Source of the DNA: Tupaia tana
Lineage: Eukaryota > Chordata > Mammalia > Scandentia > Tupaiidae
Assembly: GCA_026018925.1 (NCBI GenBank)
Contig: JAKSZU010000018.1
Span: forward strand, 2,496,505 to 2,560,504
DNA length: 64,000 nt
Reading direction: 5' to 3'
The notes under the pieces are model-generated. The model was given only the letters and a program-made list of their open reading frames with translations, was not told where the DNA came from and searched no databases. Positions within the stretch are counted from its first letter, which is position 1; every line of letters starts with the position of its first letter. Made by a program: the position numbers and the translations under genes. Shown here one piece after another: positions 41,536 to 52,593 of the stretch.

Positions 41536-44149
41536 AGCATCCACGTTAGAAGGAAAGGCGGCCTGGGCCGTGCCGCTGGAGGCACGCCTGGTTCAGCGGC
41601 TGCCCGCGGCCTCCTACGGTGGGAACTGCGCGCAGGCCACCCCGTCCCGGGAACTGCCGCCGCCCTAGCCCGTCATCATCGGCACAAGCTGGCTACAGAT
41701 GCAGGACACAGCCCCCACGGTGACACGATGACGGGGCCCTGGGGGTGAGGGCCTGGCTCAGCTCGGCTGTGTCGTAACTTAAAGGGGTTCCTGGCTCGTT
41801 GTGTCCCGTCTGTGTATCGGTCTTTGCTTACAATGAGAGTGTTCATTAGGTGGGTTTTGCCCACACGGGATTTTTTTTTGTGCTACTGGGACGTGTGCTC
41901 ACTGTTTGACTCGGACCATGAGAAGCACATTGGACGTGCGTGCCACGAGTCCACGAGTGTGCCCAGGTGCCACCTCTGTTCCCATCGCTGCCCCCTTCCT
42001 CATCGGCCTCGGCGTTCTCCGTGAGCTGGGTGACAACAGGGTGCCCTCAGGCTGGGAGGACTAGCTGGGCTGAGCCCGCACCAAGCTGCTGTCCGCGGCA
42101 GCGCTGTCACCGTCTCCTCACAGGGGCTCACGGTCAGTGCCGCATGCCACCAGCCCTGCTGCGCGCTCCGGCCCCGGGGGCTCCTCGCCTCGCCCCGGTG
42201 CGGACACCCTCCCTTCTCCTGCTTCATCACGCCGTTTCCTCTTCCAGTTTTCGAAAAGGAGCATGGGAAGGACAAGAAAGCGAAGCCCCTCCCAACCCCC
42301 CGCCAGGTCCGCTGTGGCCCTCCGGGCTAGCGGTGGCGCGGTGGACGCGACACGGCACCCGGGATCCCTGTGCTGGGTCATTTGTGGCGCTCACGGAAAC
42401 GGCCAGGCCATCCTCCCACGCTGCCACACAGGCACTCGGGCCTGACTGGCCACTGCGACCCGAGTGGGAAATGCCGCCACGTGCCTCGGTCCCTCGGGAC
42501 AGTGGGGGTCCTGCCTCCAGCACCCTCCCACGCGTGCCACGAGGCATCCCCCACGGTGCCGGCCTCCCGGTGCGGACTGCGTGCTTGCCACACGCACGGC
42601 GCCCACAAGTGGGGTTCTGCTCAGAGAACAAGGACACGGTGGGGTGACTCCCATGCCGTGCCCCTTCCCCACTCAGAGAGGAGACAGGGACGCACCCGGG
42701 GCTGCGGTCCCTCTAGACGCCATGTTTCCGGCCACCGTTTCTGAGCCCCCGGTGGCCCGACGTGCTCCCTTGTTCCCTCGCTCACAGGAGGAGACGCCAG
42801 GCGGTGAGGAAGACCCAGGGGGAGGGCAGGGCCTTTCTCTGCCCAGGCCGCCCTCCCTCCTCAGTCCTGGCTGCAGTTCCCGGCTCTGCCACTGGGAGGT
42901 AACCGTGGTAGCAGTTCTTTCTGTGCAGGGCAGAGCTCCACTTCCCTGTCCTTGTCCTCTGTGAGCTCCGCAGCTGGGATGGCCTCCCCTCCCTTGTTAA
43001 GGTCCCCAAGGCAGGCGACGTTTCCCCGAGCTCATCTGTAACCCCAGAAGGCACAGCTTCACAGGCCCTCGCTGGGCACTCCAACAACCCATTCTCCGTG
43101 GAGTCTGGAAAGAAAGGAGAGGCGGAGGCACAGGGTCTGGGTGGGTGGCCAGAGCCGGAGCAGCCGCCCCGTGAGGGTCGCCTCTCGGTGCTTGCCGCCT
43201 TCACAGAGGCTTCGAGCTGCCTGTCCACAGGGTGCCGCGGCAGGCTTGGCCCACGCTGGCCCTACGAAGGGTCTGGCTGCCCCGTGCACTGGCCGGAGCT
43301 GATCGGCTTAGGCAGAGGGCCTGCCAGGACCCTCGTGTGACTCGGTGAGCCCCTTCCCTGCGTCCTGGCCGGGTCTAGGGCTAGAGCAGGGAGCCAACCG
43401 CTTATGACCACACGGGTGCACGTGTCACCGCGAGCACGTGGTGGCCTGGGAGGCCAGGGAGGAAATACCCTTTTTCCTGAGAAAACTGTGGACACGCAGG
43501 TGGTCCATTCGCGGCCAGCCTTGTCTCTGGGGAGGCCTGGCAGAGGTTATGGGACAAGCAAAGCCGTGCCCTAAGGGCTTTACTGGCAGTTGGGAAGTGG
43601 GTTCGTGCAAGGAGTGGAAATGGCCAAAGTTGGGGTGGCACTCGGGCGAGCTGAGACTCCAGGCCAGCACCACACCCACACCCAGCCTCTCCTGCGGTGG
43701 AGTCAGGGTGAGTCCAGGTGAGCCAGGACCGTCCCAGGGCGGCCAACGTCCCTGACTCGGTTTCCTTTGGCTGCACCCACGTGGTGGACAGTCCCCCGTG
43801 CGCTGCTAGAAAGCCCTCCCTTCGCGGTCCACGCCCCCCCACAGCTGGCCGGACGACTGGCATTGCTGCTGGGTCAGCGTGCGGCTGGGCCCAGGGGAGG
43901 GCCTCATCTCCCTGCCTCCCCACCTCCACCTCCACCTCCTCGCCTCCCCACCTCCCGGTCTCCCCGTCTCTCTGTCTCTTCATCTCTGTCTCCTTGCCCT
44001 AAAACTGTTCCTCCAAGCCACAGAAAAGCACTACCATCAGCAGAATGCACCAGTAAGGGATTTTCTATAACAATCTCCAAAACAGGAGAGAATAAGGAAG
44101 CCACCTATGTGGGCTCAGACCTTGTGGGCGCAGAGAGAAAGATTGCTTC
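41536..44149. other. Unassigned GC-rich unique sequence
   Basis: No gene recognised. A pyrimidine-rich stretch (CCACCTCCACCTCC, TCTCTGTCTCTTCATCTCTG) lies at 43910-44000. 41780-41940 is AT-richer with a T9 run. Open frames up to 235 codons on both strands lack any domain. Confidence 0.4.
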
Positions 44150-44600
44150 CACACTGTTTCCGTGGTCTGTCTTCTTCTATTGGCATTCACCCCTTATTGC
44201 TCCCAAAACAACCTTTAAATTTCTTATCTATTGAAAAATCCTAAAGCGGAAACACAAAAGAACATTCCAGAATGCCAAATTTCCGAAGGACCTGCAAATA
44301 GTGATTAATGAAAAATAAAAAGAAAGTGAGGAAGAAGGTGGGTCCGCGTGCGAGCCTTGAGCCGAGGCGTGACAGCACGCGCTCGTCCGCGTCTTTATGA
44401 AGTGCGTTTTTGTCCGGGAAGCGCGAGCTGGGGTCAGGGAGGGTGTGTGCCAGAATGAAACTCTAGCTGATAAGAAAACAGAGGAGCTGGGTGCCTTTGA
44501 GATGGTTTAAGCCCCTCTTTTAGATGAATGAATTCTTTGACAGCCTGAGTCTGGATCCCCTCGGTAATTGCCTTACTCGAGGCTCGGCAGGGCGGGGTGA
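44150..44600. promoter_or_regulatory. AT-rich candidate conserved noncoding blocks
   Basis: Two cores are present. 44160-44335 includes AACAACCTTTAAATTTCTTA, AACATTCCAGAATGCCAAAT and AGTGATTAATGAAAAATAAA. 44445-44585 includes CTAGCTGATAAGAAAACAGA and CTCGGTAATTGCCTTAC. A palindromic ACATTCCAGAATGC (TEAD/HSF-like CATTCC) and GTGATTAATG homeodomain word are visible. GC-rich DNA containing a CpG cluster (44340-44430) separates them. No repeat family is recognised. Confidence 0.38.
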
Positions 44601-46808
44601 CCGGCGCTGAGGAGCAGCCATGTGCAGCCCGCCCGGCCGCCCCCGCGCCCTCCTCGGGACAGGGCCCTCCGCCTCTGCCTGGCCGCCCTGGTGGGACCAC
44701 CCGGTCGCCAGTGCATTTCCCAGCCGGTTTCATCCAGCTCAGCCGCGCGCCTGTCCCCGCATCCTCCCGTGGTGTCCCCCTGCCAGCCTCCTGCCCTCCA
44801 GCCCAATCCGATCTCCTCACGTGTGTTCCCCCCTTAATCCTCATGCCCCGGCCTGCGAAGCCCCATTCCTGGGAGGGAGAGGATTTGCTGTCGTCCACAC
44901 AACACCTAATTGCAGATGAGAAGTGCTGTGACTGGGAGTGGGGGTGCGGGGCTGTGCCGAGGAGCAGAGGGTGGGGACTGCGGCCACGGCTGCCAGCGCT
45001 GTGGCCTCACCGCCCTCTCCTCCCCACGATGAGCTGTGGGGCTACACATGTAGAAACCGAGGTGAGGCGAAGTGGCTTTCCCGGATCACGCTGCTTGGAC
45101 GAAAGCGTGTCCCGCCTGCGGGGGAGCCCGGGGCTAGTAGGCTGCCTCCCTCTGGGGGGGTGGCGGCCGTGTCTGCTGGTCGCTGTGAGAAAGCAGAGCG
45201 GCACCAGCGGGTCACATAGTGTCGCGTCAGCAGGTTCTCTCTGGCCCTGCCCAGGGCCTTGGGACCGGCTTTAAATCCACGCCAGGCCCGCGCCACACTC
45301 ACCTCCCCACTTCCTTTGAAACCTGGAACACTCCCGAACAAAGTCAAGCCTGTTTCCTCCCCAGCTCTCCTTTTGCTTCCATGTTGCTGCACAAAAAGCC
45401 TTTCAGAAACACCACCAGACGCAGCCCCCGGCCCCTGGGATCTCAGATAAGGCTGGAAGCCCCCCTCCTGGGGCCGGCTCTCCACTGTGCGGGGCCCAGG
45501 CTCGGAAACCGGGCCAGCCCGGAGCGTGGGCGCTGCGGAGAAGGGAGGGAGGTCGGAGAGGGCTCCGGGTCTGGTCGGGCAGGACAGCAGCGGTCCCTCC
45601 CAGCGTGAACCAAGGGGGTTGCGGGAGCTCCCTCCTGGGCGCTGAGGGCTCCACACACTTCCCCAGCTCCAGGGCCTACGAACTGGGCGACTGTGGGCGG
45701 TGGAGAGGGGTTTCCTGCGGCACGGGGCACCGCCTCCTGCAGGGAGACCATCCTTCAGCTGGAGCCCACGGTCTGGGTTCAAGTCCTGGCCTTGTCTGCC
45801 CTCTCCGAGTCTTGGTTTCCCACCTGTGGCGTGGAGTGAGCGCGGTACCCCCGACGGGGCTGCTGTGAGGGCTCAGGGTGTCCGTCTCCGTGCGGCTTGA
45901 GAGTGCCCGGCCTCAGGGCACCCTGGGGTGGGGGATCTCGGAACAAGGTAAAACTGAAATCGATAAGGAAGCCCGACCCCGAGGAAACAGACACGCGAGC
46001 TGGAGACGGACGACGGCCGTGCCTTGGACACAGGGCCGCGGGGACTTCATTCGGGGACGTCTACCAAAAACGAGGGCAAAGCGCACTCCGCACTGCCCCC
46101 GAGGCTCGGAGCGGAGCGCGTCCTAGAACACAGGATGGCGTCCGTGCGGAGAGCGTGGATCTGAATGATCGCTAAGTCGTCCGCACGCCACGTGAACCCA
46201 CAGCCCGACTCGCGGCCTGTTCCCGGCCCCACAGCTGCTCGCCGAGCCTGGGAAGCCCACGGGGGGTTCGGAGACACTGTAGGTTGCGCCCTTTGGATTA
46301 AGCAAGAAGAAACAACTTGGCAGTTGCCGGTTGTACGTCGCCTGCAACTGCTCCCACTGGCTCACCACTCACTGGCTGAACTAGCCACGTGCACCACCCA
46401 GACCCGAGGGGACGGCAGCTCAGTCCTGCCAACTGCCTGGAGGAGGAGGCACTGGGAGAACAGTGACCACCACTCAGAGCTCTTGAGAAGGGATCTGAGG
46501 CCAACGGGAGGACTTGAGGGAGTGATGACGAGGCCAGGCTGTATGTACATGGAAGTGTCACCCAGCTGCCATGGACCCCCTCACGTCACTGACAAGAGAA
46601 CGGAGTCCAGGAGGAAGAAGGGCAATGCAGGTGACCCGCCAGTCACGGCAGCGAGACCAGAGCCAGGCTCTGCCCGCCAGGCCAGCCTCTGCCCAGCGTG
46701 TCTCGTGCGGCTCCTTCTAGGACTCCGCTGGAGAGGGCACAGCTTAGGGCTCGAACCTTCCTTTCCCCATTGAAGGTGAGTCTTCTCCCTTGTTAAAAAG
46801 TCAGACCA
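44601..46808. other. Unassigned GC-rich sequence with MIR scraps
   Basis: CACATGTAGAAACCGAGGTG at 45046 followed by GTGGCTTTCCCGGATCACGC suggests an inverted MIR remnant (45040-45115), and a clearer MIR lies at 45765-45875. Otherwise no gene is recognised. Frames up to 246 codons (45042-45782, minus) are stop-poor GC-rich DNA. Confidence 0.4.
45765..45875 (+). repeat. MIR SINE fragment
   Basis: GTCTGGGTTCAAGTCCTGGC, then GAGTCTTGGTTTCCCACCTG, a GTGGCGTGGAG step and GACGGGGCTGCTGTGAGGGC match the MIR order (gggttcaagtcctggctctg, ctcagtttcctcatctg, ggttgttgtgagg). Confidence 0.75.
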
Positions 46809-47022
46809 GAGACCAGTGGATGGCGTAATGATTACCTCACTGGACTCCCACACAGCCGACTGTGGTTCAAGTCCCAGACTCGGAGGCTTGAAACGCACAC
46901 TGGGTGTGAGTGTCCAAGATCCTGGGAGGAGAATGGAGGAGAAGAGATTGCAGTCTCTCTATATCTCTCCAGGGAACACACGTGCCTTGTAGCAAAAATC
47001 TCTCTTAAAAAAAAAGAAAGAG
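46809..47022 (+). mobile_element. tRNA-derived SINE, long type with internal deletion
   Basis: GAGACCAGTGGATGGCGTAA gives an intact A box (TGGCGTAATGA) and GGTTCAAGTCC the B box. AAGATCCTGGGAGGAGAATG follows, but the CCCCCTGGGGG segment is missing: the GAGATTGCAG word jumps straight to TCTCTCTATATCTCTCC. The tail is A9GAAAG. Confidence 0.88.
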
Positions 47023-47660
47023 GCATCGGCGAGCAATGGCCGTCTCCCGCTCCTCTGGGACCTGGAACCACGGATGCGGGGCTCACGGCGGAGCTTGCCG
47101 CCCAGGGAAGTAATGGAGAGGGGACACGCGGCCAGCCTGTCACGCAGGACCGAAACGGCCCTGCCTTCGTATTTTGTGGAGGGTCTCCGGGGTCAGCCAC
47201 ACATTGGCGTTTGGGTTGAAACCCCACCAAGTAGGTCAGCGGAGTAGGTCTGCTTCAGCAGCAGCCCCAGCTGCCGCCCTGCCATGAAGGGCAAGCCTCC
47301 TCCGGGCAGCCCGCCCACACAGCCGAGCCCCGTCGCCAGCGCCTGGGGCCCTTGCTTCCTCGCATCACAATGGACACAGACGGCTCGATCCAGGATCCAG
47401 TCGGGGACGTTGCCTCTCCCTCTCTGAGGCAAGCCAGGCAGGACCCCCAGGGCTAGCACCCTGGACTGGGTACGGGGCACACCCTCCCAGTTGCCATGCG
47501 GAGCGAGGCGCTCCTGACGGCTGCTCTGAGCCCTGCGGCCCGACTCTCAACGCCTCCCAAACCCACATCACTGCCCTCCGTTCTCCCGGGAGCCACCAGC
47601 CACCTGGCTCCTCCCGTCCCTCTCAGGGCCCAGGAGTCATGGTATTGTCCGTGACTGCTG
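47023..47660. other. Unassigned GC-rich unique sequence
   Basis: Nothing recognisable between the SINE and the 15-bp minisatellite. Confidence 0.4.
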
Positions 47661-48452
47661 CACACGAACACCTGTCACACAACCACCTGCCAGCGACCAC
47701 CTGCCCACAGCCACCTGCCCACGACCACCTGCCCACGACCACCTGCCCACAGCCACCTGCCCACAACCACCTGCCCACGACCACCTGCCCACAGCCACCT
47801 GCCCATGAACACCTGCCCACGACCACCTGCCCACAGCCACCTGCCCATGACCACCTGCCCACAGCCACCTGCCCACGGCCACCTGCCCACGGCCACCTGC
47901 CCACGATCACCTGCCCACAGCCACCTGCCCACAGCCACCTGCTGCATGACCACCTGCCCACGATCACCTGCCCACGATCACCTGCCCACGGCCACCTGCC
48001 CACGACCACCTGCCCACCTGCCCACGACCACCTGCCCACGACCACCTGCCCACAGCCACCTGCCCACGACCACCTGCCCACAGCCACCTGCCCATGGCCA
48101 CCTGCCCACAGCCACCTGCTGCATGACCACCTGCCCACGATCACCTGCCCACGACCACCTGCCCATGACCACCTGCCCACAGCCACCTGCCCACAGCCAC
48201 CTGCCCACGATCACCTGCCCACAGCCACCTGCCCACAGCCACCTGCTGCATGACCACCTGCCCACAGCCACCTGCCCACAGCCACCTGCCCACGATCACC
48301 TGACCACAGCCACCTGCTACATGACCATCTGCCCAGGACCACCTGATGCACAACCACATGACACACGAGTGCCTGTCACATGAGCACCTACCACACGAGC
48401 ACCTGCTGCACAACCACGTGACACATAAGCACCTGCCCACGACCACCTGCCG
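47661..48452. repeat. 15-bp E-box minisatellite, about 50 copies
   Basis: The unit is CCACCTGCCCACGAC with ACAG, ACGG, ATGA and ACGATC variants. Nearly every unit contains CACCTG. A longer block with CCACCTGCTGCATGACC recurs near 47935, 48113 and 48240, giving a higher-order pattern. The final 150 bp degrade into CACATGACACAC-type variants. The 5-codon period keeps frames open (THDHLPTTTCPQPPA; VGRWSWAGG on minus); these are not proteins. Confidence 0.96.
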
Positions 48453-50774
48453 TGTGCACTGCCTTGTGTGAGCTGCCAGGGGCCCCTGCTTTTGCTCAGG
48501 TGGGAGCCACGCCAGTCCCTCCACTGCTGAGCTCCCAGGGCGCGTCCGTCCGCAGTTCTGGCACCACCCCTGACCGCCTTCAAGCTCCATAGAGGACACC
48601 CAGGAGGGAAGAGGAGAGCAGTAAGGCCACCCGTGGGCCTGCCCCTCTGTACCAGGACAACCAGGGTGCGCTCTGCATGGCAGGTCACCTTGCGGATGCC
48701 ACCTCTGAGGCCCGCGGCAGCCCTGAGCCTCTGAGGGCTGCGACGGGCGGGAGAGCTCTGCAGTGCGCGGTAGCGGCTCTCTGTGGAGCCACTCTGGTGC
48801 CGGGCCTCTCCGCAGGAGCACGAGGGCAGCCTGGCTCAGTGGTCGTCCGTCCACACAGCCAGCCGACCCTGCGTATGGGGCTCAGGGAAGAAGCCCCGGC
48901 TCCAGACCTGCAGTCTGGGCTGAGTCCAGCTGCCCTGTGCCGCCCCCGGAACTCGGGGAGCCACGGTCCCTGTGTATCTGACAGTGCGTGCCAGGTGGTC
49001 ACATGTAGTCAGCGCTCAGCTCCCAGGGGCTTTCCGAGAACCTGACTCCGGGTCCAGCTCTGCGAAGCTCGGCCTGGAAGGGGAGCCGGAGCGTGGAAGA
49101 GCGCCCAGTAATCACCGGCCAGGACCACCTGTCCTCTGCCGTGTCTCAGCCGGAGTGCTTCGTCCGTCTCCTGCTCCCCGCGAACTCCTTAGACACCCTC
49201 AAAGCAGCACATTTCCCTTCTCTGAACTCTCACTTCTGCTCCCACCAAGAAGGCTCTTCCGGTCCACTTCTCCTCAGCGCGCTCGGCTGAGCCTCGGACG
49301 ACGCCCAGGGTGTCCGTCCCCTGCTGAGTTCCCACGTGCGGGAGCCTCGTGCCCGAGCCTGGGGAAGAGCGCCGGTGTGTCGGCACAGGCGACACCTGGC
49401 AGCAGCCGCAGGCCAGCACTGCCTCGTAGATGCCGGCACAGCCTCACGTGGGCGGCTGCCAGCTCTCCAGCCACGGGGACCTGCGTTACGGCCACACGTC
49501 ACGGCAGCCGTTGGCACAGTCATACCCGCATATCCCCCATGAGGCAGCAGAGGCTTCTCCACTCTGTCAGCTGAGAGGAACTAGAATATGATCTGAATGG
49601 AGAGCCGTCCAGGCCGCCCTGATCACCCCAGGTTCCCGCTCTGAGTCAGTGGGCTGACTGGCACTTCTTGGCAATGGTCACGCTCCAAAAATAGAGCCCT
49701 ACCCCCGCAGAAGGGGGCAGCACAGGAAGCAGCTCGGACCACGTCCTGCCATTCTCCTGCCTCCGGCTGGCCAGGACACAGGGAGGCTGAGGGACTCAGG
49801 GCCTGTGGACCGGCGGCAGAAACCCACTGGGCCGCAGGCTGCGTCCGAGCAGTCCTGGCACGGGCACTAGTTCGCCCTGGACAAGGGCTGCAGGAGAGTG
49901 TGCCCCGGGCCCACAGCTCAGATCCAGTTCTGAGGCCACTGAGTGGGAGGCCTGCCAGCCCTAAGACCCCAGAGGAACGTTTGCGCATGGCAGGAGGGGA
50001 CGTCCGCCCTTCAAGCCCCTGCACCGAGGATGCTGGCCCGCAGCTGCCCGCGTGGCTAGAGCTGCAAATCGATCTCGCCCACACGCCTGGACCCACGTCC
50101 TCTCTGCCCCATGGCTCCCTCCCCCAGCAAACTAGCTGTGTGGGTGGAAGCCCTGCTCGGCCGGCCTCCCGCGCCGTGGCTTGTTCTGTCACTACGCTGA
50201 TGCCAACTTGTGGCTGGCCTCGCGCTTTGTGAAGTTCATGGCCGCCTGCGAGAACACACCAAGGTGTTGGGGACCATGGTCATGCCAGCCAACTGGGACA
50301 CCTGCCACTGCATGCCTCCCGGCTCGCTGGGCTGGGCCTGCAGAACACCCGGGGTCAGCCCCTCCCCGTGTCACACAAGGTTTCCGAAGGTGACAATATG
50401 GCAGATTTCCACAGCTCGCCACTTCCCGGGGCAGCATGCAGTGGGAGGAGGCTTTTAACCTCTAAAAAGCCACAGTAAACCCAAGTCCTCACCCACGCCC
50501 GCCCTGGTCTCGCACCCCTCCCGCACCGCCCTGCCCGCCTCCTGGTGAACCACTCTTGGCACTGGGGCTCCGGGGATTCTTGCCAGGGCACCTGACCTCG
50601 CCCGGCCCTACGCTGGCCCTGGCCCTACGCTGGCCCTGGCGTCATCTTTGAGTAGACCCCTCGAGCCAGGGCTTCTAAGAGGCAATGCCCCACCCGCCCC
50701 ACCGGCCTGCCTCCCTGGTGGGCACCCGCTCCTCACCACCTCCTTCCTCTGGGGGAAGATTTTGGTCTTTGCTC
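48453..50774. other. Unassigned GC-rich unique sequence
   Basis: No gene recognised. An 18-bp tandem pair (CCCTACGCTGGCCCTGG) lies at 50608-50641. Chance frames up to 200 codons with no domain. Confidence 0.4.
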
Positions 50775-51115
50775 TGGGCTGAATTGTGTCCCTGAGATGC
50801 ACGTGTGGAGGCCTGACCTGCAGGGAAGCAGACGTGACCCTGTGTGGAGAGAGGGTCCTTACAGGGTGATGAGGTGAAGTGAGGTCATGGGTGTGCCCTG
50901 ACCCAACCTGAGCGGGGTCCTCAGGACACAGACACACGTCCGGACGTCCAGGGAGGACATGGGAGAAGACGGTCAGCAGTGGCAGAGTGGGTAGGCCCCG
51001 AGGAGCAGCCCTGGCGCGCCTGACCTGGGGCGGCCCCGGCTTCCAGGACGGGAGGGAGTGAATCTCCTCAGGCCGCCAGCCTGTGGCACTTCCTTACGGC
51101 GGTGCAAGCAAATAA
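50775..51115 (+). repeat. MaLR-type LTR (MLT/MST-like), solo and decayed
   Basis: The left part reads GGGCTGAATTGTGTCCCTGA, then GAGAGAGGGTCCTTACAGGG, TGAGGTGAAGTGAGGTCATG and GGGGTCCTCAGGACACAGAC. The right part has GCTTCCAGGACGG, GCCGCCAGCCTGTGGCACTT and CAAGCAAATAAATG. This is the order of an MLT1/MST-type LTR (gaattgtgtccccc ... gaggtcat ... ggacacag ... cttccagcctccag ... tgtggtatttgttacggcagccc). No internal retroviral coding region accompanies it. GC-biased substitution has altered it strongly. Confidence 0.6.
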
Positions 51116-52015
51116 ATGTGGCGTTCAAAAGTGCTGTCGGGGGTGACGGGAGCTGACTGGGTGACCAGAGGTTCACGCACCGTACCTTTGCGGTTCCCGG
51201 CTGACCCCCGGGCCGGTGGCATTCTTGTACTGCAGCAACTCTGCGTCCCTGCCCTGCCCTCCTGCGGCCCACCTTAGCCTCCTCGCTGACGGAGGGTAAG
51301 GAGCCCCAGGGAAGCACAGGTAAGCCAGCACGTGCTTCAGGTGCCGTTCCGAGCCGGGTGACAGTGGGGAGTACGGACTCGGGGTCTGTCACAGGGACCA
51401 AGGTGGGTGGGTCAGTGCGGGGCCGGGCTCGGGAGTGTGTGGGCCCGAGCCGGAGGAAGGCACGTGGGCTCAGCTCTCTCCCCCGCTTACCAACTGCGGG
51501 CTCGAGGCGCCGCTCTGTACCTGGCGGAGGCCCCCCAGGTGTGAGCCAGGATGCTCGGAAGCCCTGGGTTTCTCTGAGCCTGAAACGGGGAGGGCACAGG
51601 GCTCCTAGGGTGGGGTGCACAGACCTCCCTGCCCGAGGCGGTGGGAGGGTCCCCACCCAAAATGGGTCCGGGAGAGTCCAGAGCCCAGCCTGTGGGGTTA
51701 GCGTCCACTCGCTGCCCCAGGAAGCAGCGTTGCTGGTAAATCACTGCACCCCGAGCAGGCTCTCCCAGGGGGCTGCACGTGGGCTCGCTGCCGCAGGGGA
51801 CAGGGAGCAGCTTCTTCCGCTTCCCTTTCCGAAGCCTGAGCCGTCCTCACAGCCGGGGCCTGGGGCAGGCCCAGCGAGGAGGCGAGCACCGCCGGCGTCA
51901 CGTGGGTGGCCGGAGCTCTGCAGGTGCCTGTGAGGTGACGGAATTGCAGGGGGGCAGGGCACACGCGGTGTGGGCGCCGAGGGACTCGGGAATGGGGTGC
52001 CAGATAAAGCAGAGC
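51116..52015. other. Unassigned GC-rich unique sequence
   Basis: No gene or repeat recognised. Chance frames on both strands reach 227 codons. Confidence 0.4.
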
Positions 52016-52205
52016 GGCTTTTAGTGTAATATGTGGTTTTCAGAAAAAGGGGTGGTTTTAGTGTAAGTTCCCCAGGCAGCACTGGAATTTGAGGTAAGCG
52101 AATCACTTTAATATGTGGGTGCAGATCTGAATTTCAAATGAGAATGATTTTTGGTATAAGTCCATCTCTGCACTGTTCGAATTTCAGACTAAAAAGCACC
52201 ATTTT
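52016..52205. repeat. Old repeat with two diverged copies of one module
   Basis: TTTTCAGAAAAAGGGGTGGT followed by TTTAGTGTAAGTTCCCCAGG (from about 52034) aligns loosely with ATTTCAAATGAGAATGATTT followed by TTGGTATAAGTCCATCTCTG (from about 52131), and each is followed by GCACTG and AATTTGAG or AATTTCAG. This resembles a mammalian repeat with ttttagtataagtatgtcc modules; the family is not named. Confidence 0.45.
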
Positions 52206-52389
52206 GGTCTCAGCTATGCCCCCTACTCCTACAGCGAGTTCGGTCCTCGTGAGCTGAGGCCTGGCCACCAGGACCTTAGGGCCTGGCCAGAACCGGGCTG
52301 AGCCCTCATCGGGAAGTAAGGTCTTTGCGGATGAAACGGGTGAAGTGGAGGCCATAGACTGGGCAGCCCTTGGTGCAGACAGGTGTTTT

Positions 52390-52593
52390 TAAAAATGATT
52401 ATTTATTTAAATAATAATTAAGCTACTAATTATTAAATAACAAACCATTCTTCAATAATAACTAAAAATACATAATTATTTATTACTTAGATAAATAATT
52501 AAGTGAGAAAGGAAACTGCCAGGTCCCGGACTTGAACCACAGTTGGCCATGTGGGAGTTCAGCACCTTAACCACCATGCCCCCTGATGGCCCC
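52390..52593 (-). mobile_element. tRNA-derived SINE, short type, with expanded AT tail
   Basis: On minus it starts GGGGCCATCAGGGGGCATGG, then TTAAGGTGCTGAACTCCC and B box GGTTCAAGTCC. It passes directly from CCGGGACCTGGCAG to TTTCCTTTCTCACTTAATTA. The tail is about 110 bp of AATAATTATT/TTAAATAATA-type sequence (plus 52390-52505), much longer than in other short-type copies. Confidence 0.85.

Noticed and set aside
47661..48452. CRISPR-like direct repeats
   Set aside because: Units are contiguous tandem repeats without unique spacers, in a mammalian sequence.
47623..48854. Trp/Gly/Arg-rich minus-strand and Pro/Thr/His-rich plus-strand repeat proteins
   Set aside because: The 15-bp unit is five codons long, so all frames without a stop stay open; no non-repetitive domain.
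50775..51115. Endogenous retrovirus with coding capacity
   Set aside because: Only an LTR-like stretch is present; no internal gag/pol-like frame lies beside it.
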